In this document: positions 22,445 through 33,800 of the stretch, piece by piece
Layout: every line of letters starts with the position of its first letter
Position numbering within the stretch: the first letter of the stretch is position 1
Origin: Takakia lepidozioides
Taxonomy: Eukaryota > Streptophyta > Takakiopsida > Takakiales > Takakiaceae
Length of the DNA: 64,000 nt
Direction of reading: 5' to 3'
Assembly (NCBI GenBank): GCA_030704615.1
Contig: CM060732.1
Coordinates: forward strand, 54,727,053-54,791,052
Program-made: the position numbers and the translations under genes
Notes under the pieces: generated by a model
What the model was told of the DNA's origin: nothing
Databases searched by the model: none
What the model saw: the letters and a program-made list of their open reading frames with translations, nothing else

Positions 22445-23280
22445 CCCTTCCCCCATCATTTGATCATAGGTCTCCAAAGCCTCCATACCATGTCTCTGTT
22501 GTGCATACCCTGCAAGCATCGCGTTCCATAACACCACATTTGGTTCAGCCATAGTGTTGAAAACTCCCTTCGCATCCTTAATGCACCCACATTTGGCATA
22601 GACGTCCACCAGGGGAGTGTTCAGGATGACATCTGGTACAATTCCAGCTTTGACGATGTCACCATGGACCTCTTTCCTTTTTTCCAGAGGTCCCAGGCTT
22701 GCACACGCATTGCAAACATGCGCAAGCGTGATGTGGTTGGGCTTCACCCCTTTGCGCAACATTTGCTCATAGGTCGCCAAAGCATTCCTACCACACCCAT
22801 GCTTGGTAAATCCTGCCAACATTATATTCCACATGATCAAAGATCGTTGAGGCATTCTGTAGAAATCTTGGCGAGCATCCATGATGCTCCCACACTTAAC
22901 ATACATGTTGACAAGGGTGTTGAGTAGAAAAAACATTTGGCATGAATCCACTTTGGATAATGTGAGTGTGCACTTGATTCCAGCTTCCAGACTTAGAGCC
23001 TTTGTCAGTCTGCCTGCCTCACAAAGCATCTTCACATGCCCCGCAGAAAAGGCATTGTGGACTCCCTCTCTTGATCCTCTTTCAGAAGTTGTGGTCATGG
23101 TTGAGGACGTGCCTGATTTTATCAACTGTGTCGCTGCAGCTGCTGCCTTTAGTTGACCATCTACCCATTTAGGTTTCTTGTAGCTATTGATCCACATGGA
23201 ATCACAGGTAATCTGGAGCTTGAAGTCCGGCCCTCTTGGATGAATCTGGACCCACACTCTATCCCTTCTCCTTCAGCTAT
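22445..23280 (-). pseudogene. PDF motif joined in frame to PPR repeats (truncated)
   Basis: A continuous frame begins VWVQIHPRGPDFKLQ, DSMWINSYKKPKWVDGQL, passes through an Ala-rich linker and enters PPR repeats (LVNMYVKCGSIMDA, LVDVYAKCGCIKDA, VVLWNAMLAGYAQQ). It breaks off after about four repeats into the tail of the next PDF module. There is no ATG before the motif, so it would be an internal exon. The layout parallels exon 2 of the intact DYW gene at 51-53.6 kb, in which most of the PDF half is missing. Confidence 0.6.
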
Positions 23281-23330
23281 CCATGCCTCTGCACAAATCA
23301 TGCATTCATCTTTGCCCTTGCTGCTAGCAG

Positions 23331-25448
23331 CTAACAATCTTTCCCCTTTTCCAAAGCTGCCAGGGTAGTGTCCAGATTGACATTTGGTACAATTCCAGCT
23401 TTGATGATATCCCCATGCACCTCTTTGCCCTTCTCCAGACCGGCTGCCTTGCACAAGCATTGCAAATGCACACAAACATGATGTGCTTCCCCCATCATTT
23501 GCTCATAGGTCTCCAAAGCCTCCATACCACATCCCCGCTGTGCATACCCTGCAAGCACATCATATCGCACTCCATGACACCATGTGTCGTTCGGCCATAG
23601 TGTCGAACACTCCCTGTGCATCCTAGATACACCCACATTTTGCAAACATGTCCACCAGGGTATTGTTTAGAATGTCATCTGGTACAATTCCAGATCTAAA
23701 GATGTCGCCGTGCACCTCTTTCCCCATTTCCAAAGCTGCCAGGGTAGTGTTCAGATTGACATTTGGCACAATTCCAGCTTTGATGATATCCCCATGCACC
23801 TCTAGCCCTTCTCCAGGGCTACCAGGCTTGCACGCATATTGCAAATGCACACAAACATGATGTGCTTCCCCCATCATTTGCTCATAGCTCTCCAAAGCCT
23901 CCATCCCACGTCCCTGCCATGCATACCCTGCAAGCATCACACTCCACGACACCACATCTCGTTCAACCATAGTTTCGAACACTCCCTTTGTATCCTAGAT
24001 GCACCCACATTTTGCAAACATGTTCACCAGGGTATTGTTCAGAATGACATCTGGTACAATTCCAGCTCTGAAGATGTCGCCATGGACCTCTTTCCCCTTT
24101 TCCAAAGTTGCCAGGGCAGTGTTCAGATTGACATTTGGCACAATTCCAGCTTTGATGTCCCCATGCACCTATTGCCCTTCTCCAGGGCTGTCAGGCTTGC
24201 ACAAGCATTGCAAATGCACACAAACATGATGTGCTTCCCCCATCCTTTGCTCATAGCTCTCCAAAGCCTCCATCCCACGTCCCTGCCGTGTATACCCTGC
24301 AAGCATCGCACTCCATGACACCACATCTCGTTCAGCCATAGTGTCGAACACTCCCTTTGCATCCTAGATGCACCCACATTTTGCATACATGTCCACTAGG
24401 GTATGGTTCAGAATGACATTTGGTACAATTCCAGCTCTGAAGATGTCGCCATGGACCTCTTTCCCCTTTTCCAGAGCTGCCAGGGCAGTGTTCATAATGA
24501 CATTTGGTACAATTCCAGCTTTGATGATACCCTATGCACCTCTTTGCCCTTGTCTAGGGCTCAATGCACCCACATTTTGCATACATGTCCACCAGGATAT
24601 GGTTCAGAATGACATTTGGTACAATTCCAGCTTTGATGATACCCCATGCACCTCTTTGCCCTTGTCCAGGCTCGATGCACCCACATTTTGCATACATGTC
24701 CACCAGGGTCAGAATGACATTTGGTACAATTCCACCTCTGAAGATGTCGCCAAGGAGCTCTTTCCCCTTTTCCAGAGCTGCCAGGGCAGTGTTCAAAATG
24801 ACATTTGGTACAATCCCAGCTTTGATGATATCCCCATGCACCTCTTTGCCCTTGTCTAGGGCTGCCAGGCTTGCACAAGCATTGCAAATGCACACAAAGT
24901 GGCCGAGCTTCACCCCCTCCCCCATCATTTGATCATAGGTCTCCAAAGCCTCCATCCCACGTCCCTGTTGTGCATACCCTGCAAGCATCGCACTCCACAA
25001 CACCACATCTCGTTCAGCCATAGAGTCGAAAACTCCCTTTGCATCCTCAATGCATCCACATTTGGCATACATGTCCAGGTCAGGGCAGTGTTCAGAATGA
25101 CATCTGGTGCAATTCCAGCTTTGACCGATGTCACCATGGACCTCGTTCCCTTTTCCAGGCTTGCACACGCATTGCAAACACATACAAACGTGATGTGGTT
25201 GGGCTTCACCCCTTCGCGCATCATTTGCTCACAGGTCTCCAAAGCATTCATACCACGCCCATGCTTGGTAATCCTGCCAACATTATATTCCATGTGATCA
25301 AAGATCGTTGAGGCATTCTGTGTTGAACACTTTGGTGATCATCCATGATGCTCCCCTTAACATACATGTTGACAAGGTTGTTGAGTAGAAAAACATTCGG
25401 CGTGAATGCATGAACTTTGGTTTCTTTCAAGACCAAATTTTCCATCGG
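23331..25448 (-). pseudogene. Decayed PPR gene array
   Basis: Many P/L/S-type fragments (VDMYAKCGCIE, AGIVPNVILN, VVSWSAMLAGYARQGRGMEA) run on the minus strand across all three frames, with numerous indels and stops. Several sub-repeat pieces of 90-120 bp were duplicated again (about 24510-24750, repeated CATTTTGCATACATGTCCACC). No E or DYW domain is present. It sits directly upstream of the PDF-PPR frame, as if two gene copies had been placed in tandem. Confidence 0.85.
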
Positions 25449-26079
25449 GGGCTCACAAGGCAGAGGCCTCCTCCTGGGCTAATATAGGTAAGGGTAGCAC
25501 ATCCAACAACAGTCCTCACTCTCTAGAGGAGACAGTCTCGGCTACCTTGCGAGAGGAACAACAACGGGCTTTCAAAGCCCTTAACATCAGGGTCACTAGG
25601 AAGCTAGAGAGCCTTGCAGACACTAGAAGCATTCGTGTCTTTTCTGAATCGATTGGGTGTCCGCCAACCACTCCAGGAACCACTTAGCAGTAAGCGAGAC
25701 TACTGGAGAGTCGAAACGGACAATGTGGGCCCACGGGGGCATTTCAGACGGCGGGCAGAAGTGGGGTCAACGACTCCGGAGTCGTAGCAAAAATCCGGGC
25801 TATTTAATTAATTGCGTAAATACATAAAATTTGAAAAAGCGGAAATTACAAGTGGTTCTAATTATTGCATATGTGACTAGAAATTTTCATTCATAATTCA
25901 ATTAATGGAATAAAGATATTTATTCATTAAAGTGAATATGTAGTCGACTCAACTACTCCATGAACCACTGTGCATTGATTGCACCCGTGATTCGGGGCCA
26001 CATTTGCTGACGTGTGTTACAAGAACAGGCAAACAAAATCTGTCCTTTGGGGGCTTGCATATTTTAATATGTACTGCCT
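25449..26079. other. Unassigned
   Basis: A plus frame at 25406-25687 includes EEQQRAFKALNIRVTRKLES, predicted helical, without a recognised family. The rest is AT-rich. Confidence 0.3.
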
Positions 26080-26230
26080 CCACCTGGAAGTGACAAGGAA
26101 GGTCCATGGTGACATCGTGAAAGCTGGAATTGTAGGGTTTGTTATTCTGAACACCGCCGTGGTGGACATGTATGCCGAATGCGGGAGCATTGAAGATGCG
26201 AAGGTAGTGTTCGACTGTGGCTCAACCTAC
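26080..26230 (+). pseudogene. PPR fragment
   Basis: About 45 codons read KVHGDIVKAGIVGFVILN then TAVVDMYAECGSIEDAKVVFD: part of one L and one S motif, in opposite orientation to the nearby PPR debris. Confidence 0.75.
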
Positions 26231-26527
26231 CCCCTTGTGCTCTTTTAAAAAAAGTCGATAGACTACATCTTTAGCATATCAACTTAGGACGTGCTCATAT
26301 CTATTATCTCATCTTCAAGGTCTCTTACCACACTCCAACTAGGCATTGGCTCTTCCTAGACCTCTCACATGATGAGATGTGTGTGTATGTTCACTCATAC
26401 TTGTTGCAAACCAAGAGTTTGACATCAATGAAAGAATTGGTATTTTCTGCACATCCGATCATATGTCCCGAGCCATTGTAGACGTTGCAGTTCTGTTTGT
26501 TTCCAACTCTTTGTTAAGGGATTCTAC

Positions 26528-27074
26528 CTACAGGTGGATGCTTGCCGTGAGGGGATCTGGGAGGCTCTTCTCTTCGAAGGTCTTCACTTCACCTTCCAGT
26601 TTTGAAAGACGCGTGTGTGTGGATTTGTCATTGAGATGTTTCAACAGACTTTGAGGCTTGCTATTGCACTCCTGAACAGAGGCCCGCAAAGCGTTGTCCT
26701 CAACTCGCATATTGTCCAGCGCCTTCTCCAAGTCCATGTCTCTGTCTGTCATGCGCTTCTCCCAGTCTTTGTTTAGGGAAGTCATCCGCTTCTCCCAGTC
26801 AGTGTCTCGGGAAGCCATTCGCTCCTCCCAGTCTTTGTTTCGGGTAGCGAGCACTTGCTGCACAGAGTCTCTTCAAATTGTATTGCGTTTGTAAGATGGT
26901 GATTTGGTCCTGAAGCAATTGAACATCAGCACTCCTCGTGGAGTACTCATGCAAAGGAGAGGCATGTTGAGAGACCGGGGCAGGAAGAAGAAGCAGAGGG
27001 GATCCAGGTCGGGGTGAGGGAGACGGGAAGTCTGCCTCGTCGCCAAGAGTCCTTTGGCGTTTGGAGGAGGTCAT
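26528..27074 (-). pseudogene. Coiled-coil protein with DWEKRM repeats, frameshifted
   Basis: The N-terminal part (27074 to about 26890) starts at ATG with a basic SSKRQRTLG, a Pro/Ser-rich stretch and a heptad-like LLQDQITILQTQ. A frameshift near 26885 leads into 11-residue repeats (RNKDWEERMAS, RDTDWEKRMTS, LNKDWEKRMTD, RDMDLEKALDN), then more predicted coiled coil. Could be an ORF1/gag-like retroelement protein or a host fragment; no family recognised. Confidence 0.4.
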
Positions 27075-27156
27075 GGTGTGGTGGAGGTGGCGTTGTCACG
27101 CCAACGCGCATGAGCGCAGCGCCAACGCGCGAGCGCCGACGTGCTGACGCGTGTGC

Positions 27157-27181
27157 GAGAGAGAGAGAGAGAGAGAGAGAG
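27157..27181. repeat. (GA)n microsatellite
   Basis: Uninterrupted GA run in the leader of the minus-strand coiled-coil frame. Confidence 0.9.
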
Positions 27182-27229
27182 ATGGGTGCTGGAGAGGAGG
27201 AGGGGGAGAGAAGATGACAGAGAGAGAAA

Positions 27230-27470
27230 AAGAATAAAAGACAAAGACTGAAGCCAAAAGTAGCCCAAAATCAACTAGTGTTCAAAGGATTGCCTAGAAA
27301 GGTCAAAGCTTCGTGCAGATAAGCTTCCAAACATTTTTTATCCTCGCATATTAGAGATTGGGTTTCACATAACAGACAATGGAATCTCCCGCGGATCTCA
27401 TAATAAGAAGGGCAATAAAAGAAGAAGAGAGAAAAAAACAGTATAAGAGATGACAACCTTCCATTCTTCA
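27230..27470 (-). mobile_element. LINE 3'-end fragment
   Basis: Encodes FFYCPSYYEIRGRFHCL and CEDKKCLEAYLHEALTF, matching the C-terminus of the LINE at 15.3 kb. The 3' tail is short. Confidence 0.75.
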
Positions 27471-28591
27471 AAGATGTACCAAACTGTTGGGCAAGCGTAA
27501 GTGCTTCAAATTGCAGTTGGCTACTGTATCTCAACCCACAATACTACCGGCATACTGAACCACATCTTGAGTAAACAGAGGACTATTCAAGCTATATGGC
27601 TTGGAATTCAAACTTGGTTACTATCAGACCATAGACCACCCAATACCAGCAGAAAAAATGAGGTAGATAAAGGTGGACAGATAATTACTTCCTGTAAGAA
27701 GCCTAGATCTTTGGACCTCTAATCGACATACGAATTTCAAAACCAAAAAATGGCAGGGAATGATGCAGCAAAGAAACTTAACCAAAGTGCTGCACAAAAG
27801 ATAACTTATGTATAGGTTTGAGAAATGATAGCATTGTCAAGGTGCTCTGTCAACTTATAGGCATATCATTCAGTTTAATCGGTTCCAAATACTTCCGATA
27901 AAAATGCCCCAAGGTTTAGCCCTGGTGTGCACCCAACAAATCGACCTTGTGTGATTTCTCACAACCGTGATCATCTATTACATTAGTGCATGACAACCAC
28001 AAAGTGAAGGTCCACATCAGTTATTGTCTTCAGTTTCCAGTGGTTATACAGGGTGAATGCAGGAATGACTGGACCAAAAATGGCAGATGTTGCATTCTAT
28101 GGAAGTCCATAACCAAATTTAAAGTTGACGATATTTCCCCAAATAATTCAAACGATAATAGACAATGGTATATTCAACATTTTTAGTAAAGGGTCTTACC
28201 ACAAACATCAAAGATAATTTTTACTATAAATTTTAGTCTTTAATTTGAATAAGATTTGATATATCAAAAATTAGAATTTACATCGATTTGTCTATATACA
28301 ACCAAGCCATTATAGATTATATTTTTGTATCCTTTGTAGTAAAATATGACACCTCAAAATCAAAATCAAAGTACACCATGGACTTGGCAAAATAAACCAC
28401 CTTTTTGGGATATATATTAGTCCATATGAGCCAAATGGAGAGGAATTTTGCCACCTCAAATCCATATCTATGATGTGGACCAAAATAGCCACCTTATGTC
28501 CAGATTTCAATGGAATTGACCAATGGCACATAGGATTTCTTGAGTCCATTGTAATTCCATTCACTGCGGAAACAAGTCCACTGTATGGTCT
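27471..28591. other. AT-rich non-coding stretch
   Basis: No coding signal. The section from about 28050 to 28610 shares short motifs with the 679-bp TIR element (GGACCAAAA, AAAAGTCCATAA), but no inverted termini could be placed. Confidence 0.3.
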
Positions 28592-28925
28592 TCAAAAGTC
28601 CATAACTTTGTCATTTCTTATCGGATTCATGATTGGAGAGTTGCTATGGGTGCAAGCTAGGCATCCAATGACATACATGGCTTTCTTCAATTTACAAATG
28701 AGTCTTTTGTGTTCACAGCTTTCATAGCCTTTAGGTTGTTCCATGAATTCAATCTCGCACAATTCTCCATTGAGGATGACACTCTTGACATCCATTTGTT
28801 GTATCGCCAAGTCAAATGCAGCGACAATTGCTAACGTGTAGTGTGAATTCATACGAACTTTGCTACTGGTGCAAATGTCTGGTTAAAATCAATACATTGT
28901 ACGTGTTTGAGATCAGAACCCTTTT
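28592..28925 (-). mobile_element. Ty1/copia reverse transcriptase fragment
   Basis: Minus-strand reading gives DFNQTFAPVAKF, then AIQQMDVKSVILNGEL, EFMEQPKGYE and ICKLKKAMYVIG, the N-terminal part of copia RT. It ends before the YVDD box. Confidence 0.8.
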
Positions 28926-29539
28926 GCCAGGTGTCATTCGAGCTAGTGTGGTACGTATCAACTTCGTCATTTCTTTTCTTTTTAATCCCGACGACCCATT
29001 ACCAACAGTTTTGCGTCAATTCAACGAATGTGTGTTCCTAAGTATTATTCTTTATCAGGGCATTGTAATATCCTCCTTCTGTAAGGCTTCGGAGAGATTA
29101 ACCGGCTCGTTGATTTATGACTGCTACACATGCATAGTTAAGGTTGCGTGATCATCTAACGACACAAGTTGACTTTCTAGTAGATAGTTTATGAGTTGAG
29201 GCGGTAGAGGGCTTCAATCTTAGATGATGATTCAATTTGCAAGTCAAAATATTGGGAGGTTGCTTCTCATGATGTAGCTTCACGTGGATGGGCCTCGATG
29301 GGTCCCCTAGAGGAAGATTGATTGTCATCGCACACATCATCTTTGTCACCTTCTGTCTATTTCATTAACGTCCGTGGCGCTCCCACTTCAGGTACATCGT
29401 CCTAGTAACTGTTGTTGTCGGATCAGTTTCATTGAACATGACATCTTGGCTGATGAGACGTAGCGCCAAGAAGAAAATTGAGCAAAGTTGAAGCTCGAAA
29501 GAATGTCAAGCTGAGTGATGTGGCTTTTGTGTGTGCATT

Positions 29540-30690
29540 TGTTGTCTCTTGCAAATCCGATGCATGGTATATAGATTCTGGAGCATCTTCACACTGGTCA
29601 CATTGTAGATAGTGGTTAAAGAAATATGAGAGCATTATACATGGGGATAATTCTACTCAGAAAGCCACTAGAAAGAGGAAGTATAGAGATTGTGATGTAA
29701 CATAAAGATAACACCACAATTGGATTACTCATGACTGAAGTTTTGCATGTCCTTGGGAAGGCCAACAATCTTTCTTTGTCTATAAAGCAGAGACCGGCGT
29801 AACTAAGAGCTCGCCTTGCGGTACCATTGTCCCTCGGTTACACGGTGTCCCTTGGACACCTGCTTTATCCAAAGGGCCCACCCCGAAAGGGGGGCACCTA
29901 TGGTGCTGGAGGAAGATTGGATTCAAGTTGCCACTTGTGGGTAATGATAGCTGTGACGGAACGGAGCGCTATGAGGTGTATTGCTTTAAAGCACTTATGG
30001 ATAGGGGAGACGGGGATTTTAAAGTTTTGTGGAGTGCAGAGATACTGGCATTGTGGATGCCCCCTCTAGTGCCGACAATGATGAGTCTGTAAAACAATCA
30101 TTTGGTCATGTCTTTGAATTCGGTGACAACACAATTTTGGTGAGGAATAGTAAAAAGAAAAATGATAAGATATGGATCAATAATATGACAATTGACTAAC
30201 AAGTTGCATTATGAATTGTAGCACCACCAAGTTACAGTGTTCAGTACTGGAGAGTACTCGGATATCTACCTCAAGAGAAACATATCACCACCTCACCTTG
30301 TAGCACATAATAAGGTTGGTTCGCCTAGGTGTGGAGAACATTCAAAAGCTTCTGTCACAAAAAAACCTAGTTGAAGGACTTTCCGTCAGGAAGGACACAC
30401 AACTTATTTTTTGCCAAAGTTGTGTGCAAGATTAGTAACACACAAAACCATTTCCAAAAGGTGGAGCCTCGAGGACAACAGAGCTAGGACTCGCGTTGGT
30501 GCATTCTGATTTGTGGGGACTAACCCAAATTCCTTCACTTACTGGAGCAATGTACTTTGTATCATTTACAGATGTTTTCTCGATAAAGTCTTTCGACTGT
30601 TATTTCTTGAAAAGCATGCAAGTACAAAACATACAGCTTTATAGTATTTTTTTCAATCGGATGATAAGCTTTGGAGTCTGAACGGCCATA
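29540..30690 (+). mobile_element. Ty1/copia protease and integrase N-half
   Basis: Plus strand, several frames: WYIDSGASSHWSHC (protease active site, about 29564), GSIEIVM and TEVLHVLGKANNL, then a GAG-pre-integrase section (GVENIQKLLSQKNLVEGLSV, near 30330), SNTQNHFPKGGA and the integrase core entry VHSDLWGLTQIPSLTGAMYF to FLKSMQV. Interrupted by stops and a non-matching insert at about 29800-30060. Confidence 0.75.
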
Positions 30691-30714
30691 CCTAACAAAA
30701 TTGCACCTCTTACT

Positions 30715-31003
30715 TTTTGGTTAAAGCTTGCTCAATGTTAATAGCCTCTACCCAAAGTTTTGGCCTCACATTTCGTTGATGCAACGTGCACCAAGCCGAT
30801 TCCACAAGTGTTCAGTTGAGTCGTAGAACCTGCTTCCCCATTCTGTTGAGGTGTGTATAAGGGTGCCGAGTATTGAATCTAAAGGCTTGAAGCTTTGTTG
30901 ACAGAAATTCTCCTGATCCATTGTCACTCCGCAAGATTTTCATCTTCTCTCTTGTTTTGTTCTATGCAAAAGCTTTGACCTCTTTAAACTTGGGATTAGA
31001 ACC
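30715..31003 (-). mobile_element. Ty1/copia integrase C-half, inverted
   Basis: On the minus strand: FKEVKAFA, KMKILRSDNGSGEFLSTK, then NRTLVESA-like and NVRPKLWVEAIN pieces. It continues precisely where the plus-strand integrase at 30680 stops, so this 300-bp piece is inverted relative to its partner. The right edge meets the minisatellite. Confidence 0.75.
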
Positions 31004-31560
31004 TGTGGCCTGTGGGGCTGTGAGGGGCTGTGAGGGGCTGTGACAGGCTGTGCCTTGTGGCCTGTGGGGCTGTGACGGGCTGAGACAGGCTGTTCCTTGT
31101 GGCTTGTGGGGCTGTGAAAGGCTATGAGGGGTTGTGACAGGCTGTGCCATGTGGCGGGCTGTGCCCAGTGGCCCGTGGGGTTGTGATGGGCTGTGAGGGG
31201 CTGTGACAGGCTGTGCCCTATGGCCTGTGGGGTTGTGACGGGCTATGAGGGGCTGTGACAGGCTGTGCCCGGTGGCCTGTGGGGCTGTGATGGACCGTGA
31301 GGGGCTGTGCCCTGTGGCCTGTGGGGCTATGACAGGCTGTGGCCTTTGGGGCTGTGACCCCTCTGATCTGTGTAGGGCTGTGACAGGCTGCGGCCTGTGG
31401 GGCCGTGACCCTGTGACCTGTGTAGGGCTGTGACAGGCTGTGGCCTGTGTGGGGCTGTGACGGCTGTGACCGGTGAGCTGTGTGGGCCTGTGCTGGTCTG
31501 TGGTGGCCCGTGTTGACCTGTGGACGGCCTGTGCTGACTCGTGGAGGCACTAGTGGACTG
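31004..31560 (-). repeat. GGGCTGTGA minisatellite (reverse of 8028-8430)
   Basis: About 550 bp of degenerate units GGGGCTGTGACAGGCTGTG. On the minus strand it has the same composition as the 8-kb array. Confidence 0.85.
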
Positions 31561-32312
31561 CCTAAGGACTGGCATGTGGTCTTGAAGGCCGAATTTTGAA
31601 GCTCGTGGAGGGCGGTTTGAGGAGTATCTTCATGATATTCCCATGGTCATGCAAATGAGGGAAGAAAGGAGATGAAGAGTGTTGGGATGAGGGTATGCTG
31701 GGGTTAGGCATTGCTTTAGTTTCTCTTCCTCGTAGTTTCCACCCTCTCATTAGGCCAAGACCTTTCCGTAGGTGGAGGCAAGAGTCAGTCCGGGTTTGGG
31801 CTGGGGTGTCATTGCAGGAGCAACACCGTGGAGTTGTTTTTGATGTGGGGGAGTTGTCGTTCTGATTTCTTGTGTTTGGATCCCCTCCATACCTGCATGC
31901 TTGACTGTGCGCCATGCTAGTTTTGTGTGAGCGCTTGTTTTTATAGGTGATTGGTCCGGATTTGATCACCGGCCAGTCTTAGAGCATGCTGTCGATGGTG
32001 AGGCTGGGGTGATGACCAGCCAGACCATCATTGTTTCTCCTGTGGTGAGGTTGGAGGTGATGACCAGCCAACCATAGGAGTGTTTGCGGTGGATGCAGGT
32101 ACAGGTGTAGGCTATGTTAGGAACCTAGTATTCCAAACCATAAGCCGCAACAGGTTCTCTACCCGGTTACCTTGTGGAGAGGGAGTTAGGGACATGTTCA
32201 AGACCGGTTGAATGACAGTTTGTCAACACGGAGGTGCCACTAGTTTGCTGGGGACAATGCCGGTTCGAGCACTAGCGATACTAGTGGATACACGAGACGA
32301 GGTGTGCGGTTT
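31561..32312. other. Leader region upstream of the gypsy gag
   Basis: No 5' LTR matching the repeats at 39.75 or 40.26 kb was found here, and no canonical initiator-Met primer-binding site. A short duplicated GATGACCAGCCA lies at about 32011 and 32059. A 135-codon minus frame (31562-31969) has no recognised domain. Confidence 0.35.
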
Positions 32313-33611
32313 ATGCCACCTTCACCTCCTGTGTCTTCTACGGAAGGTTTTGATTCGGATTGTGAATCAGGAGGACTCATACCGGCGGTGCATGTTGTTT
32401 CCTTGCCATTGTTGTGGGACACAATGGAGGAGATGTATGGAGCTACCAAGGGGCCACGAAGGTACTCTGGGGCGGTGGGCACCATCGAGTTGGATGATTT
32501 TATCCAAGAGTTTGATAGTTGGTGTGATTTGCAGCAAATGCGCAATCCACAACTATTTACGTTTTTCATGGCATGGAAGAGGTTGTTTCAGCACCTTGAG
32601 GGGCCGCCTATGGATGATTACCATGAGTTCAGGCGGGGGCATAAGGATGAGATCGAGGAGTGGATGATGTACTGGTCACCCGACTATGTCTCCATCACTA
32701 GGGGTACTAGAGCCACGAGGGTAGTGGCTACACCTGCCGCTGCACCAGTAGCTTTAGCAAGCAGCAGTGGGACTAGTGGGACTAGTGGTACAGTAGCTAC
32801 GACGTCCACCCAAGCCACTACCGCACCAGCACTAGTACCCATGCCTGCCTTCAGCCCTATTGTGGAGTTCTTCGAAGAGTTGAGAGGGAACTACCAAGGG
32901 GTGAGGACAGAGAAGTTGCGGAGCTTGCAAGAGTTCCAACGGAAGCCGACCGAGAGCTTGAGGGAGGCTTTCACTCGCATGAGGCGCTTGATAAATGTAA
33001 CCCAAGGGGTTACGGAAGCTCAGGCAGTCCAATTCTGGTATGGGATATTGGACAAGGAGTTGAGGAGAAGGGTGCGGGATGCAACTCTCCTACAAACGGC
33101 CAAACCCACCTTAACAAATGTGTTTTTGCTGGCAGAGCGGATAGAGCTCAACATGGTGGAGAAACGAGTGGTCATGGTGGGATTTGCTAAGGAGACACCA
33201 CGGGGTAGTGGTGCTCCTAGCCAACCACTACCTCAACATGCTCAAGGCAACAAGGGGGTCCAGGTGAAGCCCAGGGTAGGACATAGAGGACCTCAGATGC
33301 AGGGGTCTCTCCCTTCATTTGCAGGCCAACAACCAGCGGATGTGGTGTGCTGGACATGTGGAGGACCCCATGTCAAGAAGGATTGCCCAGAGGGAGGCAA
33401 ATGGCCGGCATATGTACAGCCTGCACAGTTGCAGTGTGGGCATTGTGGCAAGCACGGGCATGGAGAGGCCCAGTGTTATGGTTTGCATCCTGAGTTGCAC
33501 CCAGGCCAGTTCCAAGGGAACAATGGTGGCCGAGGGCGAGGTGGAGCAGCCCAGAGACAACGAGGTGGCCAGGCACGGGGTGCAGGCCAAAGGCAAGCTC
33601 AACATGGCTAA
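32313..33611 (+). CDS. gypsy gag (capsid and nucleocapsid)
   Basis: Intact frame of 432 aa from the ATG at 32313 (the frame is open slightly further upstream, but only from GTG). The capsid-like half holds the retrotransposon gag pattern (SLREAFTRMRRLI, then VQFWYGILDKELRRRV). The tail carries two CCHC knuckles: CWTCGGPHVKKDC (about residue 346) and CGHCGKHGHGEAQC (about 375), followed by a Gly/Arg/Gln-rich end. It binds the element RNA and forms the particle. An Ala/Ser/Thr-rich linker (about residues 135-180) separates the N-terminal acidic part from the capsid. The stop TAA at 33609 is in the same phase as the protease frame that follows 190 bases later, with further stops between. Confidence 0.8.
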   Translation: MPPSPPVSSTEGFDSDCESGGLIPAVHVVSLPLLWDTMEEMYGATKGPRRYSGAVGTIELDDFIQEFDSWCDLQQMRNPQLFTFFMAWKRLFQHLEGPPMDDYHEFRRGHKDEIEEWMMYWSPDYVSITRGTRATRVVATPAAAPVALASSSGTSGTSGTVATTSTQATTAPALVPMPAFSPIVEFFEELRGNYQGVRTEKLRSLQEFQRKPTESLREAFTRMRRLINVTQGVTEAQAVQFWYGILDKELRRRVRDATLLQTAKPTLTNVFLLAERIELNMVEKRVVMVGFAKETPRGSGAPSQPLPQHAQGNKGVQVKPRVGHRGPQMQGSLPSFAGQQPADVVCWTCGGPHVKKDCPEGGKWPAYVQPAQLQCGHCGKHGHGEAQCYGLHPELHPGQFQGNNGGRGRGGAAQRQRGGQARGAGQRQAQHG

Positions 33612-33800
33612 GGACGCGGAGATCACGGTGTTGACCAAGGCATGGCCAACCGGCTTCAGCAGCTAGAGTAGAGGCTCGCTGCCATGGCTACAGCTCAGGT
33701 GGTACCGGCTCCAAGGCCAGATGGTCCACCTCCTGCTCCTGAAAGAGGAGATATGGGAGGCATGGGATTTATGTGCGGAGCAACACTACCACTAGTGTAG

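Noticed and set aside
31562-31969. Minus-strand 135-codon gene upstream of gag
   Set aside because: No recognised domain; it lies in the probable leader of the gypsy element and is likely a chance frame.
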